Positions 30,040-42,642 of a stretch of 64,000 nucleotides of DNA are shown piece after piece (positions within the stretch are counted from its first letter, which is position 1; each line of letters opens with the position of its first letter). Location: the NCBI GenBank assembly GCA_950295325.1, contig OX485806.1, positions 16,430,001 through 16,494,000 of the forward strand. Reading direction: 5' to 3'. The notes beneath the pieces are model-generated. The model made no database searches. It was not told where the DNA came from and was given only the letters and a program-made list of their open reading frames with translations. The position numbers were made by a program, and so were the translations under genes. This DNA comes from Polytrichum commune. Its lineage: Eukaryota > Streptophyta > Polytrichopsida > Polytrichales > Polytrichaceae.

Positions 30040-31110
30040 GTTTGGTGACCAAGGGCCGTGAGAGATTTAGGGCCACTTCACACATGAGCCAAGAGCCGTG
30101 ACCTTGTAATGGTGAGGACCCTTGACTCTCATCCAAAGGCCGTACCATGGGTGTTGCGAAAGCCATTTTATGTAGTCTTGGACCCTCAAGCATAGTGTGA
30201 AGTGAGAATGAACCATGTTGCGGGACCATTGCATATTTTGTTGGCGAAAAAAGAGGGGAGGATTCGGTTTAATATAATATGTCTCCAAGTTTATCAATTT
30301 AAGATAATCACTTGTTGGTGTTTGTCTGTCCTGGAATTTGTTCTGAAATATGCCATGTAGTCTGTCCTAAAATTTGTCTTGCTGGAAAAAAAACATTAAA
30401 ACAATCATGGTCTCCTGGAATTTGCGTCAAGCCCACCTCTTGGAGGTGGGTCTGACACAAATTTTGGTAAACCATGTACCCTTATCCACAACCAGCCATG
30501 TAGGACTCCATGTAGACTATTCATCCACGAACTTTTCTTTAGGCCTTTAGGCCTCCACCTCCTAGTGTGAAGTGAACTTGGAGGGTATCCGCCTTTTCGA
30601 CCAATGAGAGCTCTTACATTGCCATGGTCAAGGGCCTTCAGCCTTGTGTGTGAAGTGGCCCTTAAGATTTAGGATTTCTCGTGGTCGGGGTTGGCGGTCC
30701 AAAGTCGTGACCATGAGAAACTTTAGATTGTTGTTTAAGGCCACGTCACACACGGGCCAAGGGCCGTGACCATGTAATTGTGAGGGCACTTGACTCTCAT
30801 CCAAAGGCCTTACAAGCTATCCAACACATGCTATGGCGGAATTTGTGCGGTGTGTACTTCTCGGAGGTGGACTTGACGTAAAATTCCAGCATCTCATGAA
30901 ACATTAGTCATAGTTTGTCGTGTATGAATCCATGTAGACTTTTCATCCATGATAAATTCTTTGTGCCCTTAGGTCTTCACTTTCTAGTGTGGAGTGAACT
31001 TGGACGGTTTTGGCCTTTTCGACCAATGAGAAATCTTAAAATACAATGGCGACATGTCTACAGTCTCGTGTGTGAAGCCGCCCTTAGAAGCCTTGGTCAA
31101 TATGGGACAC
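30040..31110. repeat. Diverged repeats with about 424-bp and about 660-bp offsets
   Basis: CATGTAGACTATTCATCCA (30507) recurs as CATGTAGACTTTTCATCCA (30931), each followed by CTAGTGTGAAGTGAACTTGG or a near match, then CTTTTCGACCAATGAGA: offset about 424. Separately, AGGGCCACTTCACACATG...CTTGACTCTCATCCAAAGGCC (30070-30142) recurs at 30739-30808. This is old tandem or nested duplication. The phrase GTGTGTGAAG recurs in several units. Confidence 0.6.
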
Positions 31111-31858
31111 AATGTTTTAATGAAGATCTAGAATTCAAAAAAAAATGAAAATTATGTTTCTAAAAATGAATGCTCAATCTTAACGATCACCTTCATTTTT
31201 TTGTTGTGATAAGTTGATTGGGTTGTCTCCCTGCAAAATCCAGGTGATCACTAATCGTAGTCAATTTCTAACATGGTCAATCTTTTTTGGGAATGACTTT
31301 GTCTAAAGTGAGGTGGGACCATCAATCATTTCTCAACCAGTAGGGGAATTTAGAAAGAGGTGTGGTCATGATTTGTGGTCACTAGTATAAAATACGCTCA
31401 TATTAGAGGCTACAAATGATCATGAACAATTCACTAACTTCATCATTATTCAATGTTCCAAGCTACTACCAATTATGTTCAATCAAGATGTTTGATAAGT
31501 TTTGGTGAGGCCATGTATGAGGTGGAGAAATTTAGAGTTATTGTTGATCTAATTTGAAGTGGCTTAGGCTTTGTGGTGGCCATAATTAGGGGAGCCGATA
31601 GATATGTACCCCGTAGGTTTGGGTTATCCATCCCAAAGGGAACTATGATGCTAATTTCAAGTTGAAATCCTTAAAAGAAAAAACATGTTTTCTTGAGTTA
31701 GAAAAGTTTCCAATGTTTCATTCTCCGACGTAGGCTACATGGTTGCCATGCATCCTTGGCCCAAGTCTAAAGTTTAGGTTCCTTGGTAGGCGTTATCATT
31801 AGAACTCGGAATTCTACAAAGCATTTCTAAGACTTCACCATCTAAGGTCAAAAACATC

Positions 31859-32080
31859 ATATTAAACATTATGGGACTTTTGGGAGTCCCAAAATTGCAA
31901 AACATGTACATTTTGACCAAAATTCTACGTGGGAACGTGAATGGGAACGTGCATGGGAACTTGCCAAAGATTATGTGCGTGTGTATGGGAACGTAGGAAC
32001 ACGGGGGGGGGGGGGCACTCAATTAGGAACGTCAATACGAGGAGTATGGACGAGATTGGGGAACTTCTATGGGAACCATG
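31859..32080 (-). repeat. Left copy of a 22-bp inverted repeat plus GGGAAC cluster
   Basis: 31859-31880 is the exact reverse complement of 54544-54565 (core CATTATGGGAC). Just inside it, 31930-32080 carries at least six GGGAAC words, including GGGAACGTGAATGGGAACGT. The right copy has GTTCCC words at matching positions inside it. A 13-base G run lies near 32003. This could be the left end of a 22.7-kb element; the exact terminus is not visible. Confidence 0.45.
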
Positions 32081-32455
32081 GCACATGGCTGGGCCATAAC
32101 GTTCGCCAATGTACACCACTTACACACGATATTCGTGATATTCATAAATAGTTGTCTGCGTACAAATTTTCACAGCACATACGTACAGTGTCCCACCGCA
32201 CATGTTTGAAATTGCGGGGAAGTTAGGGTTGAAGCTCCCTACATTGAGGTCTGAAAATCCATACATTAATGGGACCACACCATGCATGATGATATGACAT
32301 TGGTTGAAATTTGCACATATAGCAATTAAGGTCGTATCGACAAAAAAATGAGATGTTTGGTTCCTAACGTGCTGCCCTATCACCTACAGCAGATCACTAG
32401 GGTCTTGACACTGGCTCATCTAATCCCGTATCACCTTCAATTCCAGTGTCTTTGA

Positions 32456-35400
32456 TCACCGGGATGCGCGTCCCCCAGATTTACGTCCACCACCTCCATG
32501 TCCACGGCCCCCTCGTTGCCCACTAGACTCCCCGTCGTCCCGCCCACCCTCCCTGTTCCCACGCTCGGCTGTTGAACACCGTCGAAGATTATCTTTGGCA
32601 AAACCAATTTGCTCTGCTGGGATAGTAACCTTTAATGGCTCCACATCTTCCTGTGTTGGCAGAGGCCAGGCTGCCAAAATGCAATCGATCGGCTGCCAGT
32701 CGGAAACGGAGTATTTCAAATCTCGTTTCCACTTGAAGTTTGGGTTTGAGTCCCAACCATTCCATTTCTTTGAAAGGTCCCTCGCGGTTGAAGTGGGAGT
32801 GAACCACTGTACAAGTATTTGACGTGGATGATCTCCCGTGACCGCCAAGTTCGGTACAGACACAGCCCGGCATACCCAAATGGGTCTACCTATATCTTGT
32901 TCTTGGGGACGCAATATTAGCATATGCCCCTCGTGCACATTCTTTGCGATGCGGAAAGCTGCTGCAGGACGAAGGTTTGCTGGACCAACATAATGGTCGT
33001 CCGGTTGGTGCTCTTCCCGAAGCTCTCCGTTCTGCAAGAAGGGATGTGCATCTGCTTCGACTCTACTTCGTGGCCAGAATCCCTCGCATAATGGCAGCCC
33101 AACATTGTATACGTTTCTGAGGGGTGCATCTAATGCCTCCTTCACCCCTATCCAATATTGCAAAATATGCATGTGTGAACCCATATATGCTCTTGTCGTG
33201 TCATGGTCACATATTGATTGCCAATAGTTAATGAACCCTTGCAATCCCACAAGAACCTCCTCTAGCTTGGCCATACCTCGCGGTGGTGCAGGAAAGGGGT
33301 CCCCGGATGGAATACATGGCTCCCCTTTTATATTTGATTTCCACATCTTCACACCGTCTTTGGGCAACCACTCCCCATGCGTGCTTAGCACTTTGTATTG
33401 CATAACTGGCCAACCATCATCTCGGACATAGAATTTGAACTGTTGAGCCTTGGTGTGCCCAATGAGTTTCTCCTTACCACTTGGGATATGCTCGCTGACG
33501 AATGTTTTCCAATCTGGAAGTTTCTCTATCATGTGCGGAATGACAGGAACCTTTTCCATGTCCATGTATGATTTCATAAGAAGGGATATAGTGGGATAGT
33601 CGTGTTCACGCAGGTCCATACTCCACCTTCCAAATGATGCATCGATGTCATCATGGGTATGGCCAACCAATAGATAAGATACATGTACCTCCGTGAATAT
33701 TGCTTTCGCCGTGAGCATAGACCAAAATGCCTTTACAAACCTACATTTGTTGTCCTTCCAACAATTATCAAGCTGAACATGTAGAATGGGTGGAAGAGAA
33801 ACTGCAGGTGTGGGCTCCGTGGGTGGGGGTCGTAATCCTCCCAAACATACTTCGCTCCCTTTGAGAACAGCACAATACAGAGGTGCACGCCCGGAACCAT
33901 GAAAAAGACGCTGGGATGATGATATGGGAGGTTCCTCCAAATCGCGTAAAAATCTCGCGAATGAGCCCACAGTATGGTTGCAATCTCCAAGGTACATGTC
34001 CAGTGCATAGTGGGCATATCTCTCATCTCCATGACCATGGGCCATCATGCCTGTTACAGAAAGTGGTAGCTTTGTAAACATATCGGTGTCTTTGTTCTTG
34101 GAAGCAAAGCAAGGCGATGCGGTTTTGCCATGGTCCATTTTGTCGTGGATAATCGTCAACACCTTTTGGGGATGCTCAATTGAAAGAGCCCTCATGCATC
34201 GGTAAGCGTTGCGAGCCGATTCTTGTTGTGCTAGGTGTTTTTCCAATTGCTTCGAAAACCCTGTGTGTGCGGCTGAACCTTTCACATGTTGAAGTATAAT
34301 TGCGGACAACGAATCACACTTCCCACAACGCGCAAAATTATCACCAACCCTCTTCTTTATGTAGTGCTTAAAGTAGGTATTTTGAATTTTGCTCAGAGTT
34401 GAAATAGATATTGGGAGCACTCTGCATTTGTCATTCACCTGCCCATATAGTATTAGTATAACATTAATAATACTTCACATGAACCATGAACCAAAGTGTA
34501 TGAAATACGTTCATAATTGCCCCCTCGTGTCTATTAATTATACACAAACCCAACTCGATTGAATGTTTGATCTCCACTGTCAATGCGGGTAATTGGACTA
34601 TACCAATTGCGTACCTCATTGATTGTAACCAAGAACTTCTTCCATTTGGTTCCGCGAGGCAAGACCATTTCTACAACTCGTGTACCATTTGGCAATGTGC
34701 GAGCCTTGTGAGGCATCATATCTGCTTTGTCTTCCAGTAGTGTCGAAAGTGTGGCTGTAGCTTGCTGGGTGGATGTTCGATTCCTTTTCTTATTTAGGTT
34801 CCCATGATCGCGTGGACGCATACCATTCTTGAATTCCGACCGGTTTCTGTAGAACGTCGTTTTCGAGACGGCAAATATGTGTCTCCATGCCTTTTCGCAG
34901 ACATTGCGCCCACTCAAGGTAACGACCTTCGTTGAACTTACAGATAGTACATGTAATTGGCCATGGACTTCGAGTTGCTTGGCATGTCTCATCCGTGGCG
35001 AACAAGTGTAGAACTCCGTTCGTAGCGCAAGTGCCTCTTCCCTGGGAAAATATCTAGTGCACTCCCTATCACAACACACGCTAGCAGATAGTTGGTGGAT
35101 GCTATTATTATTGAGAATCTGTGATTTCTTTGTCGGTCTGTTCTGCGGCGTCGTGCGTGATGCTACATATGCCCTCTTCCCCTCTTTCTTCCGTCTTTCT
35201 AGCAACGTGTTTTGCACACGCAACCTGCGTGTGCTCACTAGGAGGTGGTGTGCAAGTGTATACCTCTGTTGGAAAACCCGATCAAGAGGCCATATTCGCA
35301 AGGAGAACATCCATCCAATGTCCATCATTCCCTCTAATGGCTCCATAATAAGCACACCAACATTGCCTATTCCTAAACATTTGTCTTCCACACAATCCAT

Positions 35401-35709
35401 CGGATTGACGTTGCAGCAGATTCTTTTTGCCACATTTTGTCCAGTCACATTTACAAGCATCACAGGACTATGCAGCCATTCCTCCCTTCTCAGCCCGCTG
35501 CAGTCTACATCAATATCCTCTATGCCAGCATCAGTGTCGTCTTCCGTGAACACCGCTTCAGATAGTGAAGATCCCTTCATCGTATTATCAGGTAAGTATG
35601 TTTGCCCGTACTCATGTCAGATACCACAATATGAAGTTACATCACATTGCAAAGTGGGGCAGTAACTGACCTCCTCGGAGCTCAAATGCTCTACTTCAGG
35701 TTGCTCCAT
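32456..35709 (-). CDS. DUF7869-type, transposase-like protein, 982 aa
   Basis: Two exons, 35580-34615 and 34438-32456, join in phase (VTINE|VNDKC) across a 176-bp GT-AG intron; a small first exon at 35709-35671 starting MEQPEVEH is possible. Exon 1 has a basic stretch (about 105-155), then CCDRECTRYFPREEAL and GRNVCEKAWRHIFAVSKTTF. Exon 2 has GDNFARCGKCDSL, IIHDKMDHGKT (about 422), LHVQLDNCWKDNK (about 547) and YLLVGHTHDDIDASFG (about 585), and ends in a Gly/Arg-rich tail. The D...D...GHTHDDID layout matches my memory of DUF7869 proteins, which are abundant and transposon-like in streptophytes; the acidic/His residues look like a nuclease or integrase-fold site. The frame is fully intact, so recent activity or selection is likely. 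Divergent from the gene starting near 41 kb. Confidence 0.7.
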
Positions 35710-36284
35710 TGCCCTGATAACAACACATAACTTCATTAACCATATTATTGTGCCGCCTACATAAAGCTTTATTACATGAGAAGTATACACGAATATAGAA
35801 ACCCATACCCAAATATTGAAGCACAACACAGGGCGTGGACATTCAGTAGTTTAGGCGAACATTGATCAACAATAACAAATACACATCATATTTTATTGAC
35901 CATGATCAAACAAATACACATCATATTTCAGCAAGCCTTCATCATGGAACAAAGATAATGATGACACTTTCGTTGTTCAAGTGGGTAACATTTATAGAGG
36001 GGTCCCCACGAGATTATGTGCCTGTTTTCGGAATTCAATGGGGCTTTATCATTACTGATTACACTGCGACCTTGACAGTAGCAATTAAAGGAGCCCAATT
36101 GAATACAAGGATTTTAGACAGTATGCTAAACGCGGAGGTTAGTATCATTGGAACCTATTCAGAGCACCGATTATAGGTTTATGACAATTATGCGTTTATC
36201 CGTCCTGTAGATTGAAGATGTGTGCGAGGATGTAAATACCGGTGGCCGCCCTTCACAACAGTACATTATGTTAAAGGATGAGCT

Positions 36285-36338
36285 ACACCTACACCTACAC
36301 CTACACCTACACCTACACTTACACCTACACCTATTACT
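36285..36338. repeat. (ACACCT)n microsatellite
   Basis: About nine units of ACACCT, one changed to ACACTT, located between the DUF7869-type gene and the palindrome cluster. Confidence 0.9.
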
Positions 36339-36351
36339 GGATTAAATGATT

Positions 36352-36760
36352 TCTTCTCGGCGGAGAGGAACTTGGCGTGGAGATTCCTCTCGGCCGAGAG
36401 GAAACTTCTCTCCATGGTCTTTACACCCCGCGGGCGCGTGACTGGGACTAGCGGACCATGTCCAATTGTTGATCACATGGAACAGTTCTCCACTTCAGTC
36501 TTCAAAGCTCTCATTTGGATTTAGGTTGGAGCGCAGTTTGCCACCGTAACTCGGCTTTCGGTTCATCCCGCGTCGCCACTTCTGATAACAAAAAATGGCC
36601 CAATTGGAGCTCTCATTCGGTGCCAGGGTGTCGGGTTTCCTCTCGGCCGAGAGGAAACTTGGTGCCAGGGTGAAGGGTGAGTTTTCCTCTCGGCCGAGAG
36701 AAAAACTTAGTGCGAAGGTGAAGGGTGCCACTTTCCCTCTCGGCCGAGAGGAAACTTGGT
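36352..36760. repeat. Palindrome cluster upstream of the DUF7869-type gene
   Basis: Four good copies of TTCCTCTCGGCCGAGAGGAA start at about 36384, 36637, 36683 and 36732, with one degenerate copy near 36352. Copies 2-4 are separated by related text (GGTGCCAGGGTGAAGGGTG), with spacings of about 46-50 bases. The core is the same as in the palindrome arrays at 42.6-43.4, 44.0-44.7 and 46.3-46.5 kb. They lie 0.6-1.1 kb upstream of the likely start of the DUF7869-type gene. Confidence 0.85.
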
Positions 36761-36790
36761 GCCAGTGTTTATGAGGAAAACAGGGCTATG

Positions 36791-36847
36791 TTAGTTGTGC
36801 CGTACAATTGTACGGCTGCCACGTGGATGAAGTTGTACGGACAACTA
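36791..36847. repeat. Hairpin around an 18-bp perfect palindrome
   Basis: 36799-36816 (GCCGTACAATTGTACGGC) is a perfect palindrome. It is nested in a wider inverted repeat: TTAGTTGTGCCGTACAA at 36791 pairs with TTGTACGGACAACTAA at about 36832. Possibly a miniature element or a solo end. Confidence 0.6.
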
Positions 36848-39800
36848 ATCGTAGGATCAACGGCAACAGTAAACATACACTACTTGGACCGGCACCTGTA
36901 AAAGAGAGCATCTGTTGGGTTCTGAATGCGTGTAGTGTCGACAATGGGAGGTATGGAAATGAATCAAGAGTGAGAGTCTGAGACGGTTGTGGGTATGGGC
37001 CTTATATAGTAGATGGGAGATTGGTGGTTTTGAAATAGACGGGATCCTCTCTTGTACGGAGAATCAGCAGTTGAGGAGGTGTAGAGAGAATGATTGTTTG
37101 GCAAGTAGGTGTGCTTTCTAGTTGATAGTACATATAATGTACATTCTACACTACCTTCCATTGAATGCCACTGATCCGAAAATTTCGAATTTTGTGTACA
37201 TATATCCTCTCCAATGTGTTCATTGATTGTTGATCGTGGTCTAGTGTGATGAACTCTCAATCCCACTGTAGTCCAATCTCCTATAAACATGTGTCATTAT
37301 GGTATTTGTTCTTTCACAATCACCGAACCACGCACCGACCAGTGGGCCATGGTGGCAGCATGCAATATTTAGTAAATGTCAAAAAATTTACCCTAAACCC
37401 TTAACCCAAAAAACGGCAAGATGAACCATCATTAATATCCATGGGCCCACTATATAATTGCACTCAAAACAATGTGCCATTGATATATGAATTTAAGACA
37501 TTAAAAGGTAGAGTGGAAAAAAAGGCGAACCCCAAACCGTCTTGGAGTGTGAAACTAAACATTGTTGTAACTTAATATCATGTCACACTTGTCTGTAGCA
37601 AACATGATCCAGTGGGTGACTTGTGGCGAATTCCAAAAATCTGGGGTCAATTGCCATTTCGTAGATGCTTCCATGTTAAGTTCTTTGTTTGTTAAAATTA
37701 TGAAAACAATCACTACACTGATTACCCAAATTGGTGAGGGATGGCTAATAGTGTTGTTGGGAAAGTACACTAAATAGGATGTTGAGTGTTTAATACACTA
37801 AATGAGAACGAATACACTCAATATCAATAACCATTAGTGTTAGTAAAGATATGGGAAAAATTGGGATATAATAAGGGATGTGGTAGTCGGGAAGAAAGCG
37901 GTACATGTATGTCCAACACTAATGGTTAAAGAATTGAAAATTAGTTTTGAGCAAGGTAGGGTGGTGGTAGCAAACCCCAAATATAATCAAACACTAAATA
38001 TCTTATTTAGTGTAGTGAAGGTGATACTAAAGTTCTTTATGGTAGGGATTTAGTGGCAGCAAAAGACCTAGGAAGCATTGGTCATCGTGAGTAATATTTA
38101 TAACATCATTATTCATTTAAAGTATTGGCACTATTCGTTGACAAGCAATGTGTTTGCATACGAAATGTTTAATCACACTACTAGCACCTTAGAGCACGCA
38201 CTAATTTTCTCAAAATGAGCATGTATTTGTGAATTCAAAGATGTATGTGGAGTTTTAGAATGAGTCTTCGTATTATTATAAGATAGCTATGTCCAATTTT
38301 GGTTTCTTATCTTAATCAAACACCTAGTATATGTCAGTGATATATGTATTGATGTGGCTCCAAGAATGGATAATAAAAAGGAGCTTTATTTTAAGGTATG
38401 AGGAGCCAAAAAGCTCGCGATGGGACTAGAGGTACATGTTGTCAAAAAGGCTAATTGCGTGGAGTACTAAAGCACAAGGGCGTCTACGAGATAGCGGCTG
38501 ATATCAACTTTATGATCCACTCGGAAAAAGACTTGAGAGTACTATGATCTAAAATAGGGACAACGGTCAAGATCATCATATGGTCTCCAAAAATGATTAA
38601 GAAATGGCTATATCATGACTTGGATAAGGTAACCACTTGTTTCATATCCAACGATAAGTGGGTGCAGAGGTAAAAAATGTCCATATAAGAAATGCTTAAC
38701 TTAGCTCACTTACTTATTGACTTTATTAGTTTTTTCGGTAGCTATGATCTCATAATTGACATGATTAAGTATGCCTCCTTGATGCCTTTGACCTTGAAAT
38801 GCGAGTGTATCCAATCCAGTATAACACCACAATGGGCCCACAATATATGTGTGAAATAGTGGAAGGGCAAGATTTAAATGAGATGCATGAAAATGGGAAA
38901 ATGTTTAATGCACAGCCACATTTTAAGAACTAAAAAGAAAAGAGGATGTGGACCCAAGCAATGGGAATCATTACTAACCAACTAGATGATGGTCTCCATA
39001 ACATTATTTAGTTGTTATTGAGTGTTCCGTTATAATAATAGTAGGGCTCGGGGCAACCACACCCCCCTTCCATTTCGTTATCGCGTGCGTTTACCGGGTA
39101 CGCAACTCCCGTATTATGTGCCCCTGATTATAATCACTTACAATGCGTTTTATTCCAATATTGAGTGATGCAATTTGTTTTAATGTAGGAACCCCTTGTG
39201 GCCCTTCTAACAGAGGAGCCAAAAATGTAATTATATGTATGAAACAAATATGTTTTGAAGCATATGATTGCATTGAAAACCTGATTATTTGGTTTTTTTG
39301 GTACATGTACCATAGGTCAAACTACCCAACTTTTTGGAATTTTTGATAAAATTTCAACATTGTGAACGACTTATAATTTTCATGGCAGGCAACTAGTCGT
39401 GGTTTATAATTCTAATTGGAGGCAACTATTCGGGTGGATTTTTAGAACTATGTGTAGGCAGCTTTTTCCTCATCTCATTTTATTTAATTTGGTCTTCAAA
39501 AAAATGAGGGGTTGATATAAAACTATTCCCAGTAGGCAATCTTGAGAAGGCATAATTTCAAGCATCACATCCGATTTAATGAATTCTTCAAAACCAAGTC
39601 CAGCCTCCATGTAACAACCTCCATGTAACAGGTGAGGCTATATTTACAACGTTACAACATTACACCATGATTATAGAGACATGGATGCATTAATGATCAA
39701 AGTCGGTTCAACATTTTGCCATTACCATTTTGTAGATGTGATTTTTCCACTCACAACGTGAACTTTGGCCTAAATATTATGAGTTGCGTGGCATGGATTT

Positions 39801-40930
39801 TAAAAGAGACATGTGCCCACCTTGGAGGTCATCTCATCATAATCAAAGTGTTGTAAGGTCAAGGTTTTGTGTGCGAAAAAAACCTATGTGTTACAACTTA
39901 ATGTATTTCAAGTACCTTCTCTTGCATATTTATCATATGTTCTTAAAGAAAATATGTTGTGTGTTTATTATAGTCAAATTTCATGAAACAGTTTGGCACG
40001 CATATGGAAGATTTACTAGTAATGCTTATTTGAATGAAATACTCATGTTTTATAAAGATAGGTTGAGATAATTTGAATGAATTGCTTGTGTTTTATAAAG
40101 GCAATAATTTGAAGGGTTGCTTGTATTTCATAGGGAAGGGTAACTCTAAATTTTCCCTTTCAAAATGAAGGGTTACCTCAAAAACTGCCTTTCATGTATG
40201 TATTGAAGTTTTTGTTGAAAGTGCACATTACCATGTTTATCGTTTAAGCGACGTTGAAAACTATAAAACAAGTAAGACCAAAGAACACACATGGTTAAAA
40301 GATAGAACTATTTCATTAATGAAACATGGATGTTTGAGTACAATAAAACGGTAATGACATCTCAACATATTGATATCAATGATAATCTCGAGGACAACAA
40401 GAAAGCAGTAGTATAAAGATGTAAGAAACTCACAATCTAAATCACGTTTGAAATCTTTTATGAATCATTCATCCACCTCTCCCAAATATCTTTAAAATCA
40501 AGAGACTCCATAGGAATCTTCGCCATACTCCATTATGAAGGGTTTAATAAAAATCACCCCTTGTTTTTTGAAGGGTTGCAAAATTCTTTTGAAGGGAGTG
40601 TGAAGTTCTGGACCCCAAGAAAAGGGTAATAGCCATTCAATTTTTGTCCCTGCTTTATATCATGGTGCTTGCATAATAATTTATCTATCACTTAACAGAC
40701 GAGGAATTGCCAAAGCGCAAGAAAATAAAATTGTAAGACAAGATCCATGTTCAGGGGTCTCTTTTGAGGTATGAAGCCCGCCTTTACATAAATATATATA
40801 TGTTTGCCTAGGTGCCCCCCCCCCCCGGTCCAAACGTACTCTATCGACACATGTCGATTGGAGCTCCCCTACACGGGCTATTAGTCGGTATAGAGGGTCA
40901 TCATGGGTAGGTGAGATGATCTTGGCCGTT
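36848..40930. other. Intergenic, no recognisable gene
   Basis: A copy of the 14760-type repeat lies at 37240-37335. Around 38400-39000 several short frames are partly open on the + strand (for example WSPKMIKKWLYHDLDKV), which suggests an old transposon ORF, but no domain can be named. A C run sits near 40813. Nothing else supported. Confidence 0.45.
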
Positions 40931-41261
40931 TATAATGACGGCTCAATGTAGGCCGTCGATGCGGGCCACTATCCGAGGACCCCGGGTGGAGTCCCTTCGG
41001 AATCATCGCGCCTTTTCATTTGTGGCCGTACCTCCTCCCTCCCCTCCTCCCTCCCTCCCTCACTCCAACTCTCTCCCTCTCTTTTCCTCGCATTTCCTCG
41101 CATTTCCTCACATTTCCTCACATTTCCTCGCATTGCATTACATTGCCTCACATTTCCTCGCCTCATTGCATTTCCACGCAATCTCCCACTACTCCAGGTT
41201 TGGGCGCGGAGGTGCATATCGAGCGGCTCCGGAAATCTTCGGCGCACCTCAACTTCTGGTG
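40931..41261 (+). promoter_or_regulatory. Likely promoter and CT-rich 5' leader exon of the ParB/HAD gene
   Basis: A CT-rich tract (CCTCCCTCCC, then repeated CATTTCCTCG/CATTTCCTCA at 41085-41165), typical of plant leaders, is followed by a CG-rich segment and a good donor, CTTCTG|GTGAGTATT, at 41261/41262. The next strong acceptor in the right place is TTTTGCAG at 44812, directly before the start codon at 44818. TTTATAATGACGG at about 40930 could be the TATA element. A frame opens at 40935 but would be an upstream ORF. Inference from signals only. Confidence 0.45.
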
Positions 41262-41474
41262 AGTATTCCACTACACCAGATTTTGCTTAAAAGTTCATGT
41301 TTGAATGTTGGTATGGAGCGATTTGATGCACATTCTTTGAGTCATTATCAGTATGTTTGTATGTGCTTTGAATCTGTTGGTCTTGTGCGATTTCTATGAA
41401 CATCTGAAAATAACTGGTGCATCTCTCAAGTCAAATTACTGCTCTCTCCACTTAGAATATGTGTTTGAGTTATC

Positions 41475-41765
41475 TATCAGGTTTGAATGTGTTGAGTAGT
41501 TGAGTTGTTGGGTTGAATGTGTTGAGTTATCTATCAGGGTTGAATGTGTTGAGTTGTTGGGTTGAATGTGTTGAGTTATCTATCAGGGTTGAATGTGTTG
41601 AGTTGTTGGGTTGAATGTGTTGAGTTATCTATCAGGGTTGAATGTGTTGAGTTGTTGGGTTGAATGTATTGAGTTATCTATCAGGGTTGAATGTGTTGAG
41701 TTGTTGGGTTGAATGTATTGAGTTATCTATCAGGGTTGAATGTGTTGAGTTGTTGGTTAGGGTGA
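41475..41765. repeat. 49-bp tandem repeat in the leader intron
   Basis: CTATCAGGGTTGAATGTG starts at 41531, 41580, 41629, 41678 and 41727, exactly 49 bases apart, with an imperfect copy before (41475) and decaying GGTTGAATG copies after. Each unit contains two half-units ending in GTTGAGTTGTT and GTTGAGTTATC. Confidence 0.95.
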
Positions 41766-42642
41766 AGAAATTTCAGGGTTGAATGCTTTAGGTTGCTGAA
41801 ATATCTTGGTTGAATGTTCTGGGTTGAATGTGCTTGGTTGCTGAAATGTCAGGGTTGAATGTCTAGGATTGAAAGATGTGTGATTGCTAATTTGATCTTT
41901 TGAATCGGCTGAACTCAAGTAAGCTGCAATGAGATGTGTTGACCACAATTGTTCTTTTTCTGCCAAAGACTATTTTCACACTAACCCTCTGTCCTTAGTA
42001 AGATTTTCTTGGGTGGTAGGTGGTTTCTCTAAACTTTGGGAGGCGATGCTGATTGCATAGTCTGCTTGCAATAGTGAGTGTGCACTTTCTGCAGATACAG
42101 TGAACTCGGATATAAGGTGGTTATTTAGTTACGTTTGAATGCATCTCACTCCATCATCGGAATAAGTAAGCATAGTATCTTCAATGTTCTGTTCCTCAAC
42201 TTCCTCAAATAATGGTGGATCTAGCTGAATATCAAGGTAGCAATTGTAGCTGTACTGGCATTCATCAATGTAAACACTAAACCCTAGAAAGTAAACTAAG
42301 CAAATGTTCTTTTCAATCTCCAGTGACTATATTGTATTTGCTGTTGCCGAACTAGTTCCAAAGTTTGTCTTTCTTCTGCGTTAATTGTTTGTGTGATAAT
42401 CATGTAGTTTCATTGACGAATCACATCTTATTGCAAGAAATTGAGCCATTGCAGTCTGATAGTGCCATTGACACAATACTTATGTTTTGGCATGTGCATT
42501 GATATCAATTGCATGAATTCAAAGTCGGTCTTTAATGCTTGATTCAACTCAATGTTATAAAACTCAAAATAGTGTCACAAAATAGTGTGGATAACTTATC
42601 CCTCACACAAACCCTCCCTCACAAGCACCAGGATGGGAGGCA

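Larger units (their letters stand above)
28131..31858. other. Gene-poor, repeat-rich stretch upstream of PLD
   Basis: No ORF with recognisable content. 28380-28660 holds a diverged tandem pair (GACTAGTGATTGTTGC...CAACGTCAAACTAC against GACCGATGATTGTTTC...CAATGTCAAACTAC). 30040-31110 holds larger diverged repeats, listed separately. 31400-31850 shows nothing. Confidence 0.5.

Noticed and set aside
35057-35665. Plus-strand ORF of 202 aa
   Set aside because: Antisense to exon 1 of the DUF7869-type gene, which has family motifs in the other direction.
40935-41399. Plus-strand ORF of 154 aa over the CT-rich tract
   Set aside because: The Ser/Pro/His/Phe-rich peptide is a product of the CT-rich leader and runs past a good splice donor at 41261.
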